Shown: positions 1-7,590 of the stretch, piece by piece
Numbering within the stretch: the first letter of the stretch is position 1
Layout: every line of letters starts with the position of its first letter
Origin: DASSBR01 sp035701285
Lineage (GTDB): Bacteria > Pseudomonadota > Gammaproteobacteria > Natronospirales > DASSBR01
Length of the DNA: 31,349 bases
Assembly (NCBI GenBank): GCA_035701285.1
Contig: DASSNT010000069.1
Location: 1-31,349 of the forward strand
Direction: 5' to 3'
Translations under genes and position numbers: made by a program
Notes under the pieces: model-generated
Told to the model about the DNA's origin: nothing
The model's input: only the letters and a program-made list of their open reading frames with translations
Databases searched by the model: none

Positions 1-208
1 CCTGCGGCGTCGACAACGGCGCGCAGTCTTCGCAGTGCGGGTCGCCGCATGGCCGGTTGGCGAAGAGCCAGTAATGCACTGCGCCCGCGAGCATGCCGTC
101 GGCGATGTCCCACAGGTCGGCATCTGGATGTGAGTCGGCAATCGTGTTCGCCAGATCGACCGCTTCCTGCGCCGCCGAGTCGTAGAGGGTATGAGTCTGG
201 TCGTCCAT
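1..208 (-). CDS. Small Cys-rich hypothetical protein, 3' end cut by window edge
   Basis: An open frame runs from an ATG at 206-208 to the window edge, giving 69 codons with no stop. I do not recognise the family. The visible part is acidic and Asp-rich at the N-terminus, has a predicted helix around residues 10-35, and carries a CGDPHCEDC cluster at about residues 56-64. That spacing could bind a metal. No Shine-Dalgarno sequence precedes the ATG, and a TATAAT lies only 10 bases upstream, so the transcript could have a very short leader. The gene is divergent from the FAD-Rieske gene across a 102-base gap. Codon use (GC-rich third positions) fits its neighbours. Function unknown. Confidence 0.6.
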   Translation of the reverse strand, partial: MDDQTHTLYDSAAQEAVDLANTIADSHPDADLWDIADGMLAGAVHYWLFANRPCGDPHCEDCAPLSTPQ

Positions 209-218
209 AGCAGCAGCT

Positions 219-224
219 ATTATA
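219..224 (-). promoter_or_regulatory. Candidate -10 box for the small Cys-rich gene
   Basis: A perfect TATAAT is read on the minus strand 10 bases before the ATG at 208. I could not find a convincing -35 hexamer at 16-18 bp, so this is only a candidate. If used, the leader would be about 4 bases long. Confidence 0.3.
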
Positions 225-281
225 CCGGAATATCGGCTACACCTAGCGTTATCCACTGTTTTATGCGCTCGGCGTGCGTTT

Positions 282-287
282 TATAGT
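282..287 (+). promoter_or_regulatory. Candidate -10 box for the FAD-Rieske gene
   Basis: TATAGT matches 5 of 6 bases of the sigma-70 -10 consensus and lies about 23 bases before the start codon. The sequence 17 bp upstream (TTTTAT) is a poor -35 match. The strong ribosome-binding site AAGGAGG follows at 298-304. Confidence 0.3.
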
Positions 288-310
288 GCCGGGAGGCAAG
301 GAGGCCGATC

Positions 311-1813
311 ATGGACACGCAATCGCTGTGGCAGGCGCTGTCACCCCCCGCTGAGTTTCCCCCGCTCAACGAAAACATCGACGCCGACGTCGCCGTCGTC
401 GGCGGCGGCATTACGGGCGTCACGACAGCGCTCCAGTTGAGCCGTGCCGGCAAATCGGTCGCGCTGGTCGAGGCGCAGACGATCGGCTGCAGCGCTACCG
501 GCGGCTCCACGGGCAACCTCTACGCGACCGTCGACGAGCACCTGTTCAGAATCAAGGAAAAGTGGAACCCGCGAACGGTGAAAGCGGTAGTCGAGTCGCG
601 CCGGGCGGCGCTTGAGACGATCGGCCAGCTCGTCCGGGAGCATCAGATCGAGTGCGACTATGTGCCGCGCGACTGGCATCTCTATGCCACCACCAATGCC
701 TCGGAGGATGCCAAAGACGCGGTGGACCTGGAGCATGAGACAGCGCTCGAGGCCGGGCTCAATGCGAGTTTGGTCGACGAGCTGCCCTTGCCTTTCAACA
801 TCTTCAGGGCGGTTCAGATCAAGGACCAGGCCCAGATCAACCCGCTCGCTTACGTGCGCGGCCTCGCTGGCGCGCTCGGCGACGGTTGCCGCATCTTCGA
901 ACGCAGCCCGGCCACGGCCATACACGCCAAAGACGGCGTGGTGGCAACGCCGCGCGGACAGATCAAGGCGCGCGCGATCGTCCTCGCGACGCACTCGCCC
1001 AAAGGCATCTACATGGTGCAGACGGCGATGCAGCCGGCGCGCGAATATGGCCTCGCCGCGCCGCTGCCGGGCGACGATTATCCGGAAGGCATTTTCTGGA
1101 GCGCCGACCAGCCCAAGCACTCGATTCGCTCCTACATGGCGAACGGGCAACGCTATCTGATGGTCATCGGTCGCAAGCACCAGACGGGCAAGGCAGCCAA
1201 CACGGCTGACTGTTACGAGAAGCTCGAAAGCTTCGCGCGCGAGCACTTCAACATCGAGACGGTGTCTTACCGCTGGTCAGCGCAGCACTATCGCGCGGCC
1301 GACATGCTGCCTTATATCGGCCATGCTTCGACCACGCCCAACGTTTACATTGCGACCGGCTACGCAACCGACGGGCTCGTCTACGGCACGGTCGCCGCCT
1401 CCATTCTCGCGGATGAAATCAGCGGCCGGGACAACCCGTGGGCCGACCTCTACAAGCCCAAGCGGTTTACGCCCGGCAAGTCCGCCAAGCTGTTCGCCAA
1501 GCAGAACATGGAGGTCGCCGCCGAGTTGGGCAAGAAGATATTCGGCGCGGGCGCGGCGGATCGCTTCGAGGAGGTCAAGCCCGGCGAAGGCAAGCTGGTG
1601 AGCACCGGCGGCCACAAGTACGCAGCCTACCGCAACGAGCAGGGACAACTGACGGCCATCTCGGCAAGCTGCACCCACATGGGCTGCGACGTTCACTGGA
1701 ACACCGCGGAAAAAACCTGGGACTGCCCGTGCCACGGCAGCCGCTTCAACTACGACGGCAGCGTCATCGAAGGCCCCGCGGTCGATCCGCTGAAGCGGCA
1801 TGACGCCTCATGA
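311..1813 (+). CDS. FAD-dependent oxidoreductase with C-terminal Rieske [2Fe-2S] domain
   Basis: This 500-residue protein joins a DAO-type flavin domain to a Rieske iron-sulphur domain. The dinucleotide-binding motif GGGITG is at residues 31-36, followed by a strand ending in E54. The flavin domain runs to about residue 385, with a conserved-looking GYATDGLVYG near its end. The Rieske domain covers about 420-500: CTHMGC supplies C454 and H456, and CPCHGSRF supplies C472 and H475. C459 and C474 sit where Rieske disulphide cysteines usually lie. No signal peptide is seen, so it is probably cytoplasmic. AAGGAGG six bases before the ATG fixes the start. The flavin part resembles glycine/D-amino acid or gamma-glutamylputrescine oxidases; its substrate and electron partner cannot be read from sequence. 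Its stop overlaps the stop of the convergent topoisomerase gene by 6 bases. Confidence 0.9.
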   Translation: MDTQSLWQALSPPAEFPPLNENIDADVAVVGGGITGVTTALQLSRAGKSVALVEAQTIGCSATGGSTGNLYATVDEHLFRIKEKWNPRTVKAVVESRRAALETIGQLVREHQIECDYVPRDWHLYATTNASEDAKDAVDLEHETALEAGLNASLVDELPLPFNIFRAVQIKDQAQINPLAYVRGLAGALGDGCRIFERSPATAIHAKDGVVATPRGQIKARAIVLATHSPKGIYMVQTAMQPAREYGLAAPLPGDDYPEGIFWSADQPKHSIRSYMANGQRYLMVIGRKHQTGKAANTADCYEKLESFAREHFNIETVSYRWSAQHYRAADMLPYIGHASTTPNVYIATGYATDGLVYGTVAASILADEISGRDNPWADLYKPKRFTPGKSAKLFAKQNMEVAAELGKKIFGAGAADRFEEVKPGEGKLVSTGGHKYAAYRNEQGQLTAISASCTHMGCDVHWNTAEKTWDCPCHGSRFNYDGSVIEGPAVDPLKRHDAS

Positions 1814-2788
1814 GAGCCGGCTCTGCAGCAGCTTCAGGACCGCCCGCTCCGTCGGGCTGATCATCCCCTCCTCCAGTTCTTCCTTAACCGCTTCGCGGAA
1901 ATACTGCAGCGTGCGTCCGTCCAGATAGCACTCGGTTACCCGTGGGTCGATGTAGCTAGCTTTGGCGATCGCGGGCGTGTTGCCGAGCCGCTGCGCGACC
2001 GAGCGAACCGCTTCGCGAATGTTGGCCTCCGCCTGTTTGACGTCGTCCGCGACGCCGAGCGCGTCCAGCGCCAGCGCCGCCAGCGAAGTGCCGGCCCAGG
2101 TGCGAAAATCCTTGGCGCTGAAGTCCTCGCCCATGATTTCGTGAATGTAGGCATTGAGGTCGTCGCTCACCACGTCGACCTTGTTCCCATCGCTGTCGAA
2201 GTACTTGAAGATTTCCCGGCCGGGGATGTGGTCCAGCTCGGCCACGATGCGGGCGAGGCGCCGGTCCTCGACGTGCTTTTCCTGCAATTTGCCGCTTTTG
2301 CCGGTGTAGCGGAAGATCAACTCGTCGCCCTCGATGGTGAGGTGCTTCGAACGGATCGTGGTGAGGCCGTAGGATTCGTTTTCGGCCGCGTAGTGTGCAT
2401 TGCCGGGACGGAAATAGGCGGTATCGATCAACCGCACCATGCACGCCAGCACCTTCTCGCGGCTGTTGTCATGACGCCGCAAATGCTGCCCGGTAATGCG
2501 GCGCATCGCGCTCAGGCGCTGGGCAAACCGGATAATGCGGTCATACTTGGCCTGCTCGCGACTCTCGCGCCACTCGGAATTGTAGATGTACTGCTTGCGC
2601 CCGGCGGCATCGCGGCCGGTGGCATGCACTTTGGCGTCGCGGTCGAGGTCGATTTCCACCTCCGTCCACGCCGGCGGAATCGCCAGCGATGCGCACCAGT
2701 GGCGCAGCTTGCGGTCCCGGACGGTGTCGCCGTTTTCGCGGCGGTAGCTGAAACCCGTGCCCCAGCGGTGACGGGTGATCTTTGGCAT
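1808..2788 (-). CDS. DNA topoisomerase IB (poxvirus-like)
   Basis: This 326-residue protein is a bacterial type IB topoisomerase. Such enzymes relax supercoils through a transient 3'-phosphotyrosine. An N-terminal DNA-binding domain (about 1-85, with HRWGTGFSY near the start) precedes the catalytic domain. By family alignment from memory the active-site set is R127 in FRPGN, K164 in YTGKSGK, R229 in KDFRTWAGT, N270 in LGNTP (Asn in place of His, as in the Deinococcus enzyme) and nucleophile Y279 in SYIDP. The ATG at 2786-2788 is preceded by AGGAAG at good distance and gives the conserved N-terminus. A longer frame to 2851 exists but runs through a stem-loop and is unlikely. The gene follows the M61 peptidase gene on the same strand. 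Confidence 0.92.
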   Translation of the reverse strand: MPKITRHRWGTGFSYRRENGDTVRDRKLRHWCASLAIPPAWTEVEIDLDRDAKVHATGRDAAGRKQYIYNSEWRESREQAKYDRIIRFAQRLSAMRRITGQHLRRHDNSREKVLACMVRLIDTAYFRPGNAHYAAENESYGLTTIRSKHLTIEGDELIFRYTGKSGKLQEKHVEDRRLARIVAELDHIPGREIFKYFDSDGNKVDVVSDDLNAYIHEIMGEDFSAKDFRTWAGTSLAALALDALGVADDVKQAEANIREAVRSVAQRLGNTPAIAKASYIDPRVTECYLDGRTLQYFREAVKEELEEGMISPTERAVLKLLQSRLS

Positions 2789-2821
2789 GGTCGTCTTCCT
2801 TGACGTATACCCGCAGATGAG

Positions 2822-2852
2822 GGCGAGGGGAGCCGGATCAGCTCCCCTCACC
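2822..2852 (-). terminator. Strong stem-loop between M61 peptidase and topoisomerase IB genes
   Basis: Arms at 2822-2833 and 2841-2852 pair over 12 positions (one T-G wobble in the minus-strand RNA) around a 7-base loop. It lies just after the peptidase stop codon and before the topoisomerase ribosome-binding site. No T-tract follows, so it is not a classical intrinsic terminator. It could be a Rho-dependent or attenuating structure or a 3'-end stabiliser. Confidence 0.45.
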
Positions 2853-2865
2853 TGGCCCCATTCTA

Positions 2866-4794
2866 TTACTTGAGCGGCGTAATCACCTGCGACAGGTAAT
2901 CCGGCTGGCCCTTGATGCGCTTGAGGTGCGGATACTTCAGGCCGTCATGATAATCGATGCTGATGGTCCGGTACTCGTCGAAGTCCGTCACCAGCAGCTT
3001 GATCGGCGCCTTGCTCTTCTCGGCCTCGATGACGGCATCCTTCAATGCGTCGGTGCTGAAGGTCAGCCCGTTGACGCCCTTGATGACCATGCCCGGCGCG
3101 AGACCGGCCTTGAATGCAGGACTGTTCCACAACACGTCACGCATTTCGCCGTCCTTGTCGACGCTGATGCCCAGCGAGTAAGTCAGCGAAATCATGTGGT
3201 AGCGCTGCTGGAAGGCCTTCACGGCGTCGCTCGGCTTATCGTTATAAACGAGCTTCCAGCCTTCGTCCTCGAATGAGTCGGACAGATTGACGTGGCCGCG
3301 CAGGCGCGACATCAGGAAATCTTTCCAGTCGTACTGCACGACGCCGTTGAGCGTGTCGACAATGTCGTCGAACGTGTAAGTGTTGATGTCCCAGGCACCG
3401 TTGTGCATGCCGAAGAACGCGCGGGCGAAGGCGTCCAGGTTCTTCTTGTTGTCCGTCAGGTCGCGAATCTGCGCGTCCACCGCCAGCCAGATCAGCTGAC
3501 CGCCGGAGTAGTAGTCCTCGCTCATCTGGTAGTTGCGATACGGCAGCGGTGCGCGCTCGGCGATCGTCGGGTCGTTCGTCGTGTCCCAGATCGTGCGCCA
3601 TTTCATGCCCGGGCGGCCGCGATCGTAGCGGGCGCCGAGCAGCGCGAACATTTCCATCGTCTGCTTCTTGCTCCACAGGCCGGAGCGCGCCGCCATCACG
3701 TAACCGCTGTACTGCGTGAAGCCCTCGTACACCCACAGACCGTGATCGCGCTTCACCTGGTTGTACGTCGGCGTCCACAACGCGGCCGGGCGGCGATACT
3801 TGCCATCCCAGGAATGATTGAACTCGTGCGCCAGCAGGTCGCGGCTCGCCCACTGCTTGTCCCATTCGGTGAAATATTCGGGATCGACGCCGTTCTCGCT
3901 CGAGCGATGGTGCTCAAGGCCGATGCCGCCGAGCCGGTCGCTGAGCGACAGCAGGAAGTCGTAGTGATTGTAGTGATGCGCGCCGTAGAGCTTGTACATC
4001 TGCTCGATCAGGTTGCGGTGCGCTTCGATCTGGTCCTTCTTGATGTCCAGATACTTCGGTGCGTCGGCAAAGACGTCCAGATAGACGGGCGCGTCCGTGC
4101 CTTCCGGGGTCAACTCGATCCGCTTGCCGTACTTGCCGGCCAGCATCGGAGAATCCACCAGATCCTCGAGGTTGATCGTCTTGAACGTCACGGTGTTGCC
4201 GTCCTTGTCGGCAACCTCAAGCGCGGTAGCAAACTTGAAGTCCTCAGGCAACGTCACGGTCGCCTGGACGGGAATCCCACGGGTGTAGTAGCCGGCTGGA
4301 TACAACACCACCGCGTCCCACTGGAGGCTGAGCATCTCCGGCGTCATCATGATGCGCCCCTGGTCGTGCTTCTGCGCGGTCAGAAACTTGAACTCCACGT
4401 CCAGCTTGCTGACGCCCTCAGGCACGTCGACGTGGAAGGCGTAAACGTTGCCCGGGTCGCGAACCCAGCGCACGCGCTCGCCGTCGGCGTGCACGATCAG
4501 CCCGGCGAACTTGTCGATCGGACCGGTCGGCGAATGATGTCCCGGAATCCACTGCGGATAAAACAGTGTGATCGGGCCGGCCTTCACCGGAATCACTTCA
4601 TGAACGCTGTAAATGCGGTGCGCCAGATCGGTCGCATCGATATGCAACTGGATCGTGCCGGGATAAGCAATATCGCGCGGTGCCGGGATATCGAATTTCG
4701 GCGGAACCGGCTGTGGGCCGGCACTGGCAAGGACGGGAGCAGAACCAAGGCCGAAACTCACGGCAATGGCCAAGGCAATGAAAGCATTCTTCAT
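2866..4794 (-). CDS. Exported M61-family metallopeptidase with PDZ domain
   Basis: This 642-residue protein matches the M61 (glycyl aminopeptidase) family layout. A signal peptide covers residues 1-25 (hydrophobic core ending in ASA before GPQP), so it should act in the periplasm or outside the cell. A beta-rich N-terminal domain comes first. The catalytic domain holds the conserved GGIGLEH at 289-295, the zinc motif HEFNH at 323-327 (E324 catalytic) and E357 in YEGFT as the likely third zinc ligand. A PDZ domain near 545-620 follows, with the carboxylate-binding loop around SLGI. Family members cleave small N-terminal residues from peptides. The ATG is preceded by GGAG at about 10 bases. Its first bases form ATGA with the stop of a possible small upstream frame. 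Confidence 0.92.
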   Translation of the reverse strand: MKNAFIALAIAVSFGLGSAPVLASAGPQPVPPKFDIPAPRDIAYPGTIQLHIDATDLAHRIYSVHEVIPVKAGPITLFYPQWIPGHHSPTGPIDKFAGLIVHADGERVRWVRDPGNVYAFHVDVPEGVSKLDVEFKFLTAQKHDQGRIMMTPEMLSLQWDAVVLYPAGYYTRGIPVQATVTLPEDFKFATALEVADKDGNTVTFKTINLEDLVDSPMLAGKYGKRIELTPEGTDAPVYLDVFADAPKYLDIKKDQIEAHRNLIEQMYKLYGAHHYNHYDFLLSLSDRLGGIGLEHHRSSENGVDPEYFTEWDKQWASRDLLAHEFNHSWDGKYRRPAALWTPTYNQVKRDHGLWVYEGFTQYSGYVMAARSGLWSKKQTMEMFALLGARYDRGRPGMKWRTIWDTTNDPTIAERAPLPYRNYQMSEDYYSGGQLIWLAVDAQIRDLTDNKKNLDAFARAFFGMHNGAWDINTYTFDDIVDTLNGVVQYDWKDFLMSRLRGHVNLSDSFEDEGWKLVYNDKPSDAVKAFQQRYHMISLTYSLGISVDKDGEMRDVLWNSPAFKAGLAPGMVIKGVNGLTFSTDALKDAVIEAEKSKAPIKLLVTDFDEYRTISIDYHDGLKYPHLKRIKGQPDYLSQVITPLK

Positions 4795-4946
4795 CTAATA
4801 GTCTCCGGTTGCTGCAGCAAAGCGTTACGGCCACGGCCGTGCCGCGTTGGCATCATGAAATCGAAGCTGATGATATCCGCTGCGGGATAACCATCGGCAG
4901 GGTAGGAGACAACCCGGGGCTCAACCAGTTCCGTTGGGCCCGGCAT
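4791..4946 (-). CDS. Possible 51-residue ORF coupled to the M61 gene
   Basis: Between the hipA-like stop and the M61 start lies a frame from ATG 4944-4946 to a TGA that overlaps the M61 ATG by four bases (ATGA), the arrangement typical of translational coupling. The frame is open back to a TAG inside the hipA-like gene. The product would be MPGPTELVEPRVV... with no motif I recognise. Third-position GC is about 60 percent, lower than in clear genes here, and the only nearby ribosome-binding sequence (GGAG) is about 13 bases away. It may be a real small protein, a decayed fragment or chance. Confidence 0.2.
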   Translation of the reverse strand: MPGPTELVEPRVVSYPADGYPAADIISFDFMMPTRHGRGRNALLQQPETIR

Positions 4947-4968
4947 CCCGAACAGGTCGTGCTCCGGA

Positions 4969-6300
4969 TCAAACTCCTCGTCGCAGGTCCCGATGGAGCT
5001 TTGCTATTTCGCCGATGCGGACCGCATCGACCCCCGCCTCCTCCGCAAACTCCGGCCAGCGCGCCACGGCATCCACCACCTGGTCGATGAACTTGTTCGC
5101 GCGCGGCAGCGTGATGCGGAAACGGTCGGCAACCTTTAGCAGATCGCTGCGGGTGATGTTTTCGCGCTTGCCGTTGATGCTCATCTGGTGGCGGCTGGTC
5201 CACTGGCCGCCGGGGTTGTAAGCGAAGTTCAGGTCGAACGCCGGTGACAGCGACCAGCGGCCGCGGCGGTCCATCAGAAAGGCGATGTTCTTGGTGTGGT
5301 CGTCCTGGTTGCGGGCGGCGACGTTGAAGACCATGCGGCGGAATTGTTCTTCGATCGCGTCCTTGCCGAGGCCGAGTTGCTCAATAACCTGGAACGCCTG
5401 TTCATAGCCGTGCGCGCCGGCCTGGTTGAAGTCGAGGTGGGCGATGCCGGACAGCGACAGCATGTGCAGGCGGTCGCCGCTGTCGGTGCGATCAAAGCGT
5501 TTGGTCATGAAGTGGTGGCGGCCGTTCTCGGCCAGCAGCCGGCACTCGGTCATTGCGATGCCGGCGGCGTGGGCCATGTGGTGGTACGCGTATTCGATCA
5601 GGCCATAGCCTTGCGGGTCGGCAAGCACGTCGCGATCGCGATTGTGAGAGACGCCGTCGAACTTAAGCAGCCAGTAGCCAAAGCCTTCCGGCGCCGGTAC
5701 CTGTCCCGAGCGGACTTCGTCTGTTTCGGGATTCCAGGCCACGATGGCCTTGGCGCGCGCGCCGCCGGCCGAGACGCCCACCTGCAGGATGTCGTTCATC
5801 GCCTGGCGGCGCTCGTCGCCGTCGTGGCCGAGGTCGGCGTGAAAATGCTCGCGCTGCGTCAGGATCCGGCTGGCCAACTCGACCAGTTCAGCCACATCGA
5901 GCGGATGCGCGCTCTGGCGGCGTGCGCGCGCGGGATGAAACTCCAGCGCGCCCATCGCTCGCGCGCCGATGTAGAGCAGCCGGTCGACCGGGGAAAAATC
6001 GGTGGCCGAGCGGCCGGTTCGGGCCAGCCAGGCGTCGATGACGGCATTGCCGAATTTATCCGGCAGCGAATCGGCGATCAGCCCCGGCAAGCCGTGAAAC
6101 GACGCCCGCGCAAGCTCCGGAAATTCGTAAATCCGTGAGCTGAGCGGCAGGGTCAGCGGCGCGACCTGGATGCCGCTCTTCTGGAAAGCGGGAGTGTATT
6201 CAAACGCACCGAGTTCACGATCCGCGTCCCAGCTCACCGCGCCGATGGGCGCTCCCCATAGCTGGACCTCGGCTACTGTTCCTCGTCGGGCCATGTCCAC
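4969..6300 (-). CDS. hipA: HipA-family Ser/Thr kinase toxin
   Basis: This 443-residue protein has the HipA fold: an N-terminal HipA-couple region (about 8-120) and a C-terminal kinase domain. Visible kinase elements are the glycine-rich SAGGARAKA at 177-185, the ATP lysine K213 in LLKFD, the catalytic segment RNQDDHTKN at 330-338 and the metal-binding D356 in LSPAFDL. Characterised HipA toxins phosphorylate aminoacyl-tRNA synthetases (GltX in E. coli) and cause growth arrest; the target here is unknown. The frame opens at GTG 6300, with an ATG two codons on at 6294; both overlap the hipB stop (6273-6275), so the two are translationally coupled. All kinase motifs are intact, so the toxin is probably active. 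Confidence 0.92.
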   Translation of the reverse strand: MDMARRGTVAEVQLWGAPIGAVSWDADRELGAFEYTPAFQKSGIQVAPLTLPLSSRIYEFPELARASFHGLPGLIADSLPDKFGNAVIDAWLARTGRSATDFSPVDRLLYIGARAMGALEFHPARARRQSAHPLDVAELVELASRILTQREHFHADLGHDGDERRQAMNDILQVGVSAGGARAKAIVAWNPETDEVRSGQVPAPEGFGYWLLKFDGVSHNRDRDVLADPQGYGLIEYAYHHMAHAAGIAMTECRLLAENGRHHFMTKRFDRTDSGDRLHMLSLSGIAHLDFNQAGAHGYEQAFQVIEQLGLGKDAIEEQFRRMVFNVAARNQDDHTKNIAFLMDRRGRWSLSPAFDLNFAYNPGGQWTSRHQMSINGKRENITRSDLLKVADRFRITLPRANKFIDQVVDAVARWPEFAEEAGVDAVRIGEIAKLHRDLRRGV

Positions 6301-6620
6301 TCCCCGGCGTCGGGTTGATCTTGCGTCCGGTCGCCACGATAGCCACTGGCCCGCTCACGCACGCGGCCGCGGGCTTGTGCCAGCGCAACCGGGCTCACCT
6401 GCGGTTGCGGAACCAGCGCGGCGAGCCCGTCGAGCAGGTCGAGCGCCCGCAATATTCGCACCAGGCTCTGGCTGTCGACGACATGCCCATTCTCCACCTT
6501 GGACAACGTGCGCTGGGCGACTCCAGCCTCGCGCGCTATCGCGGCCTGGGTCTGGTTGAGGTTCAGCCGGTGGCGCGCCAGGCGCCGGCCCAGCTCCGCC
6601 AGAACAGCGTTGTCGTCCAT
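6273..6620 (-). CDS. hipB: HipB-like XRE-family antitoxin
   Basis: This Cro/C1-type DNA-binding protein lies directly upstream of the HipA-like kinase and would bind it and repress the operon. The helix-turn-helix covers about residues 21-48 (LNQTQAAIAREAGVAQRTLS then KVENG). The tail is charged and ends in a WTWPDEEQ motif. I chose the ATG at 6618-6620 (115 residues), where the domain begins. A GTG at 6644 would add eight residues but would overlap the best operator candidate. Neither start has a good Shine-Dalgarno sequence. An out-of-frame ATG at 6640 opens a six-codon frame whose TGA overlaps the chosen ATG (TGATG), possibly a coupling leader. Confidence 0.88.
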   Translation of the reverse strand: MDDNAVLAELGRRLARHRLNLNQTQAAIAREAGVAQRTLSKVENGHVVDSQSLVRILRALDLLDGLAALVPQPQVSPVALAQARGRVRERASGYRGDRTQDQPDAGEWTWPDEEQ

Positions 6621-6639
6621 CAGATTGGAGTATTTTTCA

Positions 6640-6653
6640 TGCACGATCGATCA
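6640..6653. promoter_or_regulatory. Candidate hipBA operator
   Basis: The interrupted dyad TGnnCGATCGnnCA lies 20-33 bases before the hipB ATG, where an autoregulatory operator would be expected. Only 10 of 14 positions are symmetric and I see no second copy. A TTGACT lies upstream at 6699-6704 but I could not pair it with a -10 box at normal spacing. Confidence 0.2.
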
Positions 6654-6720
6654 CACAATTTTTATATTTCATGTTAGCGTGCGGGTTCGCGCCTTTAAAG
6701 TCAATAGTGTCCGGCGAAGC

Positions 6721-7584
6721 TCAACGATCGTTCGCCGCTTCCAGCTCCTCCCGCAACGCGCGCTGACGCTCGGCTTCTTCCCGCGCCGCGTCGATCTCCC
6801 GCAGCACGCCCTCCACGTCCGCCGGCATGTCCTCGCGGTCGAACAGGCCACTGAGCGGGGTGTCGACGGTGAGGTCGCCGCTTTCGTAGAGCGCCCAGAT
6901 TTCTTTCGCGTACTCAGTGGCCGCGAGTTCGGGCGCGAAGCGGGCGAAGTAGCTGGCAAGTTTGTTCACGTCGCGCCCGAACAGGCGCGCAGCGTTGTTG
7001 TTGCCGGCTGCGTCGACGGCCTGCGGCAGGTCGATGATGACCGGGCCGTGCGCATCGATCAGCACGTTGTACTCGGACAAGTCGCCGTGGATGAGGCCCG
7101 CGCACAGCATGCGCACCACTTCTGCAATGAGCGTCGCGTGGTATTCGCGTGCCTGCGCTTCGGTCATGTCCACTTCGTCGAGACGCGGCGCAACGCCTCC
7201 ATCGGCGTCGGTCACCAACTCCATGAGCAGCACGCCATCAATAAAGTTATATGGCTGCGGCACCCGAACGCCGGCATCGGCCAGCCGATACAGCGCATCG
7301 ACTTCGGCCGTCTGCCAGGCGCCTTCCTGCTCACGGCGGCCGTAGCGCGTACCCTTCTCCATCGCGCGGGCGCGGCGACTGTTGCGCACTTTCCGGCCTT
7401 CCTGATATTGCGCATGGGTGCGAAAGCCGCGCTGGTTGGCGGCCTTGTAGACCTTGGCGCAACGGATGTCGCCGCCGCAGCGCACCACGTACACCTCGGC
7501 TTCCTTGCCGCTCTTGAGCTGGCGGACGATTTCGTCGACAAGGCCGTCGTCCACCAGCGGTTCGATGCGCTTCGGAATCTTCAT
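6721..7584 (-). CDS. RIO-family atypical serine kinase
   Basis: This 287-residue protein has the compact RIO kinase fold. SGKEAEVY at 25-32 is the RIO version of the nucleotide loop, K44 in AKVYK is the likely ATP lysine, HGDLSEYN at 166-173 carries catalytic D168 and N173, and IIDLPQAVD at 183-191 carries metal-binding D185. RIO proteins in archaea and eukaryotes act in small-subunit ribosome maturation; bacterial members are poorly characterised. The start codon is six bases after the ybiT stop, so it is almost certainly co-transcribed with that ribosome-associated ATPase, which hints at a translation-related role (inference). The C-terminal stretch after about 245 is rich in Glu, Arg and Ala and probably a charged helix. 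Confidence 0.9.
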   Translation of the reverse strand: MKIPKRIEPLVDDGLVDEIVRQLKSGKEAEVYVVRCGGDIRCAKVYKAANQRGFRTHAQYQEGRKVRNSRRARAMEKGTRYGRREQEGAWQTAEVDALYRLADAGVRVPQPYNFIDGVLLMELVTDADGGVAPRLDEVDMTEAQAREYHATLIAEVVRMLCAGLIHGDLSEYNVLIDAHGPVIIDLPQAVDAAGNNNAARLFGRDVNKLASYFARFAPELAATEYAKEIWALYESGDLTVDTPLSGLFDREDMPADVEGVLREIDAAREEAERQRALREELEAANDR

Positions 7585-7590
7585 GGCCGG

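Noticed and set aside
4832..4841. Palindrome CACGGCCGTG before the M61 gene
   Set aside because: A 10-bp palindrome is expected by chance in GC-rich sequence and there is no second copy or T-tract.
3292..4890. Plus-strand frame of 532 codons opposite the M61 gene
   Set aside because: It is a shadow of the GC-rich M61 coding frame: it has no recognisable domain and its composition (Val, Arg, His, Gln) is typical of antisense frames. The minus-strand protein has signal peptide and zinc motif.
6645..6720. Promoter for hipBA
   Set aside because: TTGACT at 6699-6704 looks like a -35 box, but no -10 hexamer lies at 16-19 bp, and the AT-rich TATAAA at 6661-6666 is too far away. Not called.
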